Below are positions 1-6,914 of a DNA stretch of 6,914 nucleotides, piece by piece. Location: the NCBI GenBank assembly GCA_025966215.1, contig JAOPVM010000384.1:1-6914 (forward strand), in the 5' to 3' direction. Below the pieces are notes generated by a model. It was given only the letters and a program-made list of their open reading frames with translations, did not search any database and had not been told where the DNA came from. A program made the translations under genes and the position numbers. The stretch comes from Klenkia sp. (GTDB taxonomy: Bacteria; Actinomycetota; Actinomycetes; Mycobacteriales; Geodermatophilaceae). The number at the start of each line of letters is the position of its first letter. Position 1 is the stretch's first letter.

Positions 1-2597
<2,597 letters not shown>

Positions 2598-2600
2598 CCG

Positions 2601-3362
2601 GTGGACCTGGGTCTGGGCGGTCGCGGCTACCTGCTCACCGGTGCGAGCCGTGGGGTGGGGTACGCGACCGCCCGGGCCCTGGTCGACGACGGGGCGCGGG
2701 TGCTGGTCAGCTCGCGCTCCAGTGAGTCCGTGGACGCCGCCGTCGCCTCCCTCGGGGGTGCGCCGGCGGCGTTCGGGCTGTCCGCCGACCTGGCATCGTC
2801 AGGGGCGGCCGACGAGCTGGTGACGACGGCCACCGCGGAGCTGGGTCGGGTCGACGGGGCGTTGGTCTCCGTGGGCGGGCCTCGGCCCGGCAGCGTGCTG
2901 GACACCGACGAGGCCGACTGGCGGGACGCCGTCGACTCGGTGCTGCTGGGCACGATCCGGCTGGTCAAGGCGCTCGTGCCGGTGCTGGGCGAGGGCGCCG
3001 CGATCGGGCTCGTGCTGTCCACCTCGGTGCGCCAGCCGATCGGCCACCTGGCCATCTCCAACGGGCTGCGCCCCGGCCTGGCGATGACCGCGAAGGCCCT
3101 CGCCGACGAGCTGGGCCCGCGCGGCATCCGGGTGTTCGGGCTGCTCCCGGGCACCATCGCCACCGACCGGATCACCGACATCGAGGCCGCCTCCGGTGAG
3201 CCTGCGGCCATGCGGGCCCGCACCGAGGCCGGCATCCCGCTGCGCCGGGTCGGCCGGCCCGAGGAGTTCGGGAAGGTCGCCGCCTTCGCCCTCTCCCCGG
3301 CCGCCAGCTACCTGACCGGGGTGATGATCCCCGTCGACGGCGGCATCACGAGGTCCCTGTGA
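2601..3362 (+). CDS. SDR-fold protein with degenerate active site
   Basis: A 253-residue protein of the short-chain dehydrogenase/reductase fold, resembling FabG-like 3-oxoacyl-ACP reductases. The GTG start at 2601 places the dinucleotide motif TGASRGVG at residues 13-20, as expected for an SDR N-terminus. The C-terminal signature ends in SYLTGVMIPVDGG (236-248). The usual catalytic tetrad is largely absent: the NNAG-like site reads SVGG (90-93), the helix Asn appears to be V114, and the YxxxK site reads SNGLR (153-157), so Ser and Arg replace Tyr and Lys; only the serine (S140) is where expected. I recall a conserved-domain subgroup described as BKR-like SDRs with imperfect catalytic motifs, and this protein would fit it. 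The substrate is unknown, and it may bind NAD(P) without classical reductase activity. No clear Shine-Dalgarno precedes the GTG, which sits 3 bases after the acnA stop, so translation probably depends on coupling to acnA. Fold assignment is sure; function is not. Confidence 0.9.
   Translation: MDLGLGGRGYLLTGASRGVGYATARALVDDGARVLVSSRSSESVDAAVASLGGAPAAFGLSADLASSGAADELVTTATAELGRVDGALVSVGGPRPGSVLDTDEADWRDAVDSVLLGTIRLVKALVPVLGEGAAIGLVLSTSVRQPIGHLAISNGLRPGLAMTAKALADELGPRGIRVFGLLPGTIATDRITDIEAASGEPAAMRARTEAGIPLRRVGRPEEFGKVAAFALSPAASYLTGVMIPVDGGITRSL
3350..3353 (+). promoter_or_regulatory. Ribosome binding site of the chelatase-like gene
   Basis: GAGG lies five bases before the GTG at 3359, inside the end of the SDR gene. 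It supports this GTG as the start and reinitiation or coupling across the GTGA overlap. Confidence 0.6.
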
Positions 3363-4144
3363 GCACCCCCGACAGCCCAGTGCTGGTCGCCTGCGCGCAC
3401 GGCACCCGGAACCCGACCGGACGCCGGCTGATCGCCGAGCTGGCACTGGCCGCCCGCGACCTGCGGCCCGGGCTGCAGACCACCGCGGCCTTCGTCGACG
3501 TCCAGCCCCCGACCGTGGGCGACGTCATCGCCGGGCTGGCCGCCGAGGGCACGCCCGCCGTCGTCGTCCCGGTGCTGCTGTCCGGCGGTTTCCACGTGCA
3601 CGTGGACATCGCCGGGGCCGTCGACGCACACCCCGGCACGCTGTCGGCGCGCCCGCTGGGCCCGGACCTGCGGCTGACCGACGTGCTGCTCACCCGGCTG
3701 CGCGAGGTCGGCGCGGACCCCGAGGACCCGAGCACCGCCGTCGTCGTCGCAGCAGCCGGGTCCAGCGACCCGCGAGCCACCGCCGACGTCGAGGACACCG
3801 CCGACCTCCTGCAGCGTTCCTGGGCCGGCCCGGTGACCACCGGCTACGGCTCGGCCGCTCAGCCCACCGTGCCCGACGCGATCGCCACCGCCCGCGCCGC
3901 CGGCGCCGAGCGCGTCGTCGTCGCGGCCTACCTGCTGGCTCCCGGGTTCTTCCACGACAGGCTGGCCGAGGCCGGCGCCGACCTGGTCACCGCTCCCCTG
4001 CTGCCCGACGAGCGGATCGCCGCCGTGCTGCTCGACAGGTACGACACCGCGGTCGAGACCGCTCGGCGCACCGCCGAGGTGCGGGCGCCCAACCGGGTCG
4101 AGAGCCTGGACTTCTGGCCCAGCCCGGACGACGTCGACGCCTGA
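3359..4144 (+). CDS. Sirohydrochlorin chelatase family protein (CbiX/SirB-like)
   Basis: A 261-residue protein of the class II chelatase family, which inserts Fe2+ into sirohydrochlorin (siroheme branch) or Co2+ for cobalamin; cytoplasmic and cofactor-free. It is built as two homologous halves. The N-terminal half has AHGTR (H14) and LLSGGFHVHVDI (H79, H81), which match the metal-binding histidines of CbiX/SirB. The C-terminal half has AAGSSDP (about 132-138), where alanine replaces the first histidine, and LLAPGFFHDRL (H199). The halves match the long, fused form of the family rather than the short archaeal CbiXS. The GTG start overlaps the SDR stop in a GTGA junction, with GAGG five bases upstream, so translational coupling is likely. 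There is no other siroheme or cobalamin gene in the window, so Fe versus Co cannot be settled; siroheme for sulfite or nitrite reductase is the likelier guess. The C-terminal tail (about 240-261) is acidic and probably flexible. Confidence 0.88.
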   Translation: MSTPDSPVLVACAHGTRNPTGRRLIAELALAARDLRPGLQTTAAFVDVQPPTVGDVIAGLAAEGTPAVVVPVLLSGGFHVHVDIAGAVDAHPGTLSARPLGPDLRLTDVLLTRLREVGADPEDPSTAVVVAAAGSSDPRATADVEDTADLLQRSWAGPVTTGYGSAAQPTVPDAIATARAAGAERVVVAAYLLAPGFFHDRLAEAGADLVTAPLLPDERIAAVLLDRYDTAVETARRTAEVRAPNRVESLDFWPSPDDVDA

Positions 4145-4147
4145 CCC

Positions 4148-4175
4148 GGCCTCGGCCGAGATCGGGGGCGAGGCC
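4148..4175 (+). terminator. Possible terminator hairpin after the chelatase-like gene
   Basis: A perfect 7-bp GC-rich stem (4148-4154 with 4169-4175) around a 14-base loop begins four bases after the stop codon. The left arm overlaps a 10-bp palindrome, CTCGGCCGAG (4151-4160), so alternative folds are possible. There is no T tract, which is common for terminators in high-GC actinobacteria but also makes the call weak. Confidence 0.25.
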
Positions 4176-4256
4176 TCCATCGGCCAGCTGGACGTCCCCC
4201 CGAGCTCGAGAGCGGCATCCGGTCCAGCGGGTTGCAGCTGCTCGTACTCCCGCCCG

Positions 4257-4272
4257 AGCACGGGCTCGTGCT
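4257..4272. terminator. Small hairpin in the convergent gap
   Basis: A perfect 6-bp stem AGCACG/CGTGCT closes a 4-base loop, GGCT. It sits 75 bases beyond the rhodanese stop and 113 bases beyond the chelatase stop and is symmetrical, so it could act on either transcript. With no T tract and in GC-rich DNA a hairpin this size can occur by chance. Confidence 0.2.
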
Positions 4273-4346
4273 GCTCACGGCCGACCCCCGGATCCGCCGG
4301 ACGTGGAGTCGGTGGACGGGTCCGCCTGACCTCGGCCCGCGGTCCC

Positions 4347-5141
4347 TCAGGGGCCGGTCGCCACCGGGCGGGCCGGGTCGGCCGACCACTCCGACCACGA
4401 GCCCGGCCAGAGCGCCGCCTCGACACCGGCGACCGCCAGCGCGGCAACCTCGTGCGCGGCCGTGACCCCGGAGCCGCAGTAGACCCCCACGCGGGTCTGC
4501 GCGGTGACGCCGAGACCGGCGAACCGGTCGGCCAGGTCGTCCCGGAACCGGCCGTCGGCCAGGTTGTCGGTGGTCGGCGCGCTCACCGCCCCGGGCACGT
4601 GACCGGCGCGTGGGTCGATCGGCTCCACCTCTCCCCGGAACCGCTCCCCCGCCCGGGCGTCCAGCAGCACGCCGCCGGCCGCCGGGAGTCCGGCGGCTTC
4701 GTCAGCGCTGAGCACCGGCATGCCGCCGGCGGTCAGGACGACGTCGCCCGGGGTGGGGACGACGTCGCCGTCCTCCACCGGCCCGGTCCACGCCGCGAGA
4801 CCGCCGTCCAGGATGCGCACGTCGGCCACCCCGGCCCAGCGCAGCAGCCACCAGGCCCGGGCGGCCGAGGTGCCCGGGCCGGCGTCGTAGACCACGACCC
4901 GGTCACCGGTGGAGACCCCCCAGCGGCGGGCCGCGGCCTGCAGGTCCTCGATCTCCGGCAGCGGGTGCCGACCGGCCGCCGAGGGCGGCGCGGCGAGCTC
5001 GGTGTCCAGGTCGACGTAGACCGCACCCGGCAGGTGCCCGGCGAGGTACTGGTCGTGCCCGTCGGTGCGGCCCAGCGCCCAGCGGACGTCCAGCAGCAGC
5101 GCGCCGGCGACGTCGTCCGCTTCGGCGAGCACCGGGGTCAC
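4347..5141 (-). CDS. sseA: 3-mercaptopyruvate sulfurtransferase-type rhodanese, two domains
   Basis: A 264-residue tandem rhodanese that transfers sulfane sulfur to a thiol acceptor or cyanide; probably cytoplasmic, as there is no signal peptide. The N-terminal, non-catalytic domain (about 1-120) has LLDVRW (16-21), AGHLPGAVYVDLD (34-46) and VVVYDAG (82-88), where Asp replaces the cysteine. The C-terminal domain (about 140-264) has LLDARAGERFRGE (159-171), AGHVPGA (179-185) and the active-site loop CGSGVTA with C222. CGSGVT is the loop of 3-mercaptopyruvate sulfurtransferases such as E. coli SseA, whereas thiosulfate sulfurtransferases typically have CRKGVT, so mercaptopyruvate is the better substrate guess. 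At 264 residues it is slightly short for the family (about 280) but complete. The GTG start overlaps the stop of the upstream NTF2-like gene by four bases. The GTG is supported by GAGG seven bases upstream and by the first rhodanese strand starting directly after it. Confidence 0.92.
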   Translation of the reverse strand: MTPVLAEADDVAGALLLDVRWALGRTDGHDQYLAGHLPGAVYVDLDTELAAPPSAAGRHPLPEIEDLQAAARRWGVSTGDRVVVYDAGPGTSAARAWWLLRWAGVADVRILDGGLAAWTGPVEDGDVVPTPGDVVLTAGGMPVLSADEAAGLPAAGGVLLDARAGERFRGEVEPIDPRAGHVPGAVSAPTTDNLADGRFRDDLADRFAGLGVTAQTRVGVYCGSGVTAAHEVAALAVAGVEAALWPGSWSEWSADPARPVATGP

Positions 5142-5590
5142 CGGGCGGCCTCGAGCTCCGCGGTGAGCTCGGCGACCGCGGCGGGCCGGCCGTGGTAGCG
5201 GGCCGGGGTGGCGGTGAGCACGGAGATCTTCCAGCGTCGGCCGTCCTTGACCACGACGGCGGTGTGCACGGCGTGCAGCGCGGGGTCCAGCCGGTCGGCG
5301 TCGACGTCCACCATGCCGGCGACCGCGTGCACGACTGCGACGTCCTCGGCCACGGCGCGCACCGAGCGGACGACCCCGACGTAGGCAGGGGTCTGGTGGT
5401 CGGCGAAGAGCCGGCGCATGTCGGCGGCGATCTGGAGCCGGCCGTGGGCCGCGCTGCCGTCGAAGCCGACGACGTCACCGTCGTCGGTGAGCACGGCGGA
5501 GATGCGGGCGCCGCTGCGGGCGTTCCACCCGGCCAGGTACTCGGCGTAGACCGACCGGATCTCGGCGTCGTCGGGATGGGTGGTGCTCAT
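5138..5590 (-). CDS. NTF2-like protein, SgcJ/EcaC (SnoaL-like) family
   Basis: A 150-residue soluble protein with the cone-shaped NTF2/SnoaL fold, as judged by pattern. It has an N-terminal amphipathic helix (about 8-24, ending in GWNARSG), a strand-turn VGFDGSAAHGR (41-51) that matches the family's F/V-D-G...G-R segment, a helix around 52-64, and then a run of beta strands ending in GRRWKISVLTATP (117-129). Family members range from small enzymes in antibiotic pathways to proteins of unknown role, and no catalytic residue can be assigned here, so the substrate is unknown. The ATG at 5590 has GGGAG seven bases upstream. The gene starts 49 bases after the ABC transporter stop and overlaps the rhodanese start by four bases, so it is probably co-expressed with the rhodanese and perhaps read through from the transporter gene. 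The C-terminal helix (about 135-150, rich in A and E) is a small extension. Confidence 0.82.
   Translation of the reverse strand: MSTTHPDDAEIRSVYAEYLAGWNARSGARISAVLTDDGDVVGFDGSAAHGRLQIAADMRRLFADHQTPAYVGVVRSVRAVAEDVAVVHAVAGMVDVDADRLDPALHAVHTAVVVKDGRRWKISVLTATPARYHGRPAAVAELTAELEAAR
5149..5152 (-). promoter_or_regulatory. Ribosome binding site of the rhodanese gene
   Basis: On the minus strand GAGG lies seven bases before the GTG at 5141, within the end of the NTF2-like gene. It supports the GTG start and coupled translation. Confidence 0.5.
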
Positions 5591-5597
5591 GAGGAGA

Positions 5598-5602
5598 CTC
5601 CC
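5598..5602 (-). promoter_or_regulatory. Ribosome binding site of the NTF2-like gene
   Basis: On the minus strand GGGAG lies seven bases before the ATG at 5590, in the 49-base spacer after the ABC gene. It decides this ATG as the start. I could not identify a convincing promoter in the same spacer. Confidence 0.6.
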
Positions 5603-5639
5603 GGCGGTGGTGCGTCTGGGACGGCTGTGACGTTAGTGC

Positions 5640-6914
5640 TCAGCTCGGGACGACGACGGGCGACACGGTCTCCTCACCCGAGGAGAACTGGGTGCGGTAC
5701 AGGTCGGCGTACCGGTGTCCCAGCGCCAGCAGCTCCTCGTGGGTGCCCTGCTCGACGATCCGACCGCCGTCGACGACCAGGATCAGGTCGGCGGCGCGGA
5801 TGGTGGACAGCCGGTGCGCGATGACCAGCGAGGTGCGGCCGGCCAGCGCGGCGTCCAGCGCCTTCTGCACCGCGGCCTCGCTCTCGCTGTCCAGGTGCGC
5901 GGTGGCCTCGTCCAGGATCACCACGCCGGGCCCCTTGAGCAGCACCCGGGCGATCGCCAGCCGCTGCTTCTCCCCACCCGACATGCGGTACCCGCGGTCA
6001 CCGACCACGGTCTCCAGGCCGTCGGGCAGCGCGGCGACGAGGGCGGCGATCCGGGCTCCGGTGAGAGCCGTCCAGAGCTGCTCCTCGGTGGCCTCGGGCC
6101 GGGCGTAGAGCAGGTTCGCCCGGATGGTGTCGTGGAACAGGTGGGCGTCCTGGCTGACCACGCCGATCGCGTCGCGCAGCGAGTCCGCGGTCGCCTGCCG
6201 GACGTCGAGACCGCCGACCCGCACCGTGCCGCCGGTGGCGTCGTAGAGCCGCGGCACCAGGTTGGCGATGGTGGACTTGCCGGCCCCGGAGTGCCCGACC
6301 AGAGCGACCAGCTGGCCGGGCTCGGCCCGGAAGCTGACGTCGTGCAGCACGGTGGCCTCCTCGCCGTGCTCGGGCAGCGCCAGGTCCTCCAACGACGCCA
6401 GCGAGACCTCGGACGCCGTCGGGTAGCGGAAGGAGACGCGGTCGAACTCCACCGACCGGTCGGTGGTCGGCACCGGCCGGGCGTCGGGAGCCTCGGAGAT
6501 CATCGGCTCGAGGTCGAGCACCTCGAAGACCCGGTCGAAGCTGACCATCGCGCTCATCACGTCGACCCGGACGTTGGACAGCGCGGTCAGCGGCCCGTAG
6601 AGCCGGGACAGCAGCAGTGCGAGGGAGACCACCGCGCCCGGGGACAGCGAGCCGTCGAAGGCCAGCGACCCGCCCAGGCCGTAGACCAGCGCGGTGGCCA
6701 GGGCCGCGACCAGGGTGAGCGCGGTGAAGAAGGTGCGCCCGTACATGGCCGACAGCACGCCGATGTCGCGCACCCGGGCGGCCCGGCCGCGGAAGGACTC
6801 CGCCTCGGCCTCCGGCCGCCCGAACAGCTTGACCAGCAGCGCTCCGGCCACGTTGAACCGCTCGGTCATCGTCGCGTTCATCGACGCGTTGAGCCCGTAG
6901 GACTCCCGGGTGAT
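5640..6914 (-). CDS. ABC exporter, fused membrane and ATPase domains (5'-partial)
   Basis: C-terminal two-thirds or so of a half-transporter of the MsbA/multidrug exporter type, acting as a dimer in the cell membrane. The frame stays open to the window edge (11 codons, reading ITRESYGLNAS, before the Met at 6881), so that Met is internal and about 180-200 residues are missing. Numbering from it: two membrane segments at about 50-72 and 83-104, then the ATPase domain from about 144. Walker A is GHSGAGKST (196-204), the Q-loop VSQDAHLFHD (242-251), the signature MSGGEKQRLAIAR (300-312), Walker B VVILDE (320-325), the D-loop AHLD (328-331) and the switch histidine H356 in IAHRLST. All catalytic residues are present. 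An acidic insertion (about 156-176, with SLASLEDL) separates FRYP from VLHDVSF; I recall similar insertions in actinobacterial relatives. The cargo cannot be deduced. The tail after 398 is short and disordered-looking. Its promoter is outside the window. Confidence 0.95.
   Translation of the reverse strand: MTRESYGLNASMNATMTERFNVAGALLVKLFGRPEAEAESFRGRAARVRDIGVLSAMYGRTFFTALTLVAALATALVYGLGGSLAFDGSLSPGAVVSLALLLSRLYGPLTALSNVRVDVMSAMVSFDRVFEVLDLEPMISEAPDARPVPTTDRSVEFDRVSFRYPTASEVSLASLEDLALPEHGEEATVLHDVSFRAEPGQLVALVGHSGAGKSTIANLVPRLYDATGGTVRVGGLDVRQATADSLRDAIGVVSQDAHLFHDTIRANLLYARPEATEEQLWTALTGARIAALVAALPDGLETVVGDRGYRMSGGEKQRLAIARVLLKGPGVVILDEATAHLDSESEAAVQKALDAALAGRTSLVIAHRLSTIRAADLILVVDGGRIVEQGTHEELLALGHRYADLYRTQFSSGEETVSPVVVPS

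Larger units (their letters stand above)
4145..4346. other. Gap between convergent genes
   Basis: About 200 bp between the stop codons of the chelatase-like and rhodanese genes, which point at each other. It is GC-rich like the genes and holds no complete gene I recognise. Two inverted repeats are visible: GGCCTCG (4148-4154) with CGAGGCC (4169-4175), and AGCACG (4257-4262) with CGTGCT (4267-4272). Neither is followed by a T run on either strand. A forward frame through about 4199-4310 is open with GC-rich third positions and reads like a beta-hairpin, but it has no plausible start with a ribosome site and runs into the antisense of the rhodanese gene. Confidence 0.6.

Noticed and set aside
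2627..3235. A 202-codon minus-strand frame inside the SDR gene
   Set aside because: Serine-, arginine- and proline-rich antisense shadow with no recognisable domain.
3308..4447. A 379-codon open frame on the minus strand across the chelatase gene and the convergent gap
   Set aside because: It is low-complexity (G, A, V, R, Q), antisense to a well-supported gene and overlaps the end of the rhodanese gene; openness is expected at this GC content.
5591..5639. A promoter for the NTF2-like gene in the 49-base spacer
   Set aside because: I saw only a weak TAACGT-like hexamer and no matching upstream box, so it cannot be supported.
4452..5824. Long plus-strand frames (248 and 210 codons) opposite the rhodanese, NTF2-like and ABC genes
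   Set aside because: The real genes on the minus strand carry recognisable motifs; the plus frames give low-complexity sequence with no motif and no ribosome site.
6879..6881. ATG at 6881 (minus) as the true start of the ABC transporter
   Set aside because: Upstream in-frame codons to the window edge match the intracellular loop of such exporters, and a start here would remove most membrane segments.

Overview
The window looks like the chromosome of a high-GC actinobacterium. The sequence is strongly GC-rich, third codon positions are almost all G or C, several genes start with GTG, genes are packed with 3-4 base spacers or overlaps, and the aconitase and ABC transporter carry insertions I associate with actinobacterial family members. 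A member of the Geodermatophilaceae or a relative would fit, but the window alone does not fix the genus. All six genes belong to recognisable families. I see no RNA gene, insertion sequence, CRISPR array, attachment site or replication origin.

Layout: the first 4.1 kb reads rightward as one compact transcription unit. It opens with the 3' nine-tenths or so of an aconitase gene (acnA, start outside the window). Three bases later comes a short-chain dehydrogenase/reductase (SDR)-fold protein whose usual catalytic residues are mostly missing. A CbiX/SirB-type sirohydrochlorin chelatase-like gene follows, its GTG start overlapping the SDR stop. The last 2.6 kb reads leftward: a 5'-truncated ABC exporter (fused membrane and ATPase domains), a small NTF2-like/SgcJ-EcaC protein 49 bases downstream, and a two-domain 3-mercaptopyruvate sulfurtransferase-type rhodanese whose GTG overlaps the NTF2-like stop. 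The two units converge on a gap of about 200 bp (4145-4346) holding two short inverted repeats and a coding-like stretch of unknown meaning.

How the genes may work together: aconitase is a [4Fe-4S] enzyme of the citric acid cycle. The chelatase-like protein would insert a metal, probably Fe2+ for siroheme, into a tetrapyrrole. The rhodanese-type protein moves sulfane sulfur. Iron and sulfur cofactor chemistry therefore recurs in the window, although the chelatase and rhodanese lie in opposite transcription units and a shared role is only inferred. The most unusual points are the SDR with SxxxR in place of YxxxK, the aconitase interdomain loop carrying an EETFPASDP motif, and the acnA-SDR-chelatase coupling. 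I found no clear evidence of a wholly new multi-gene system.
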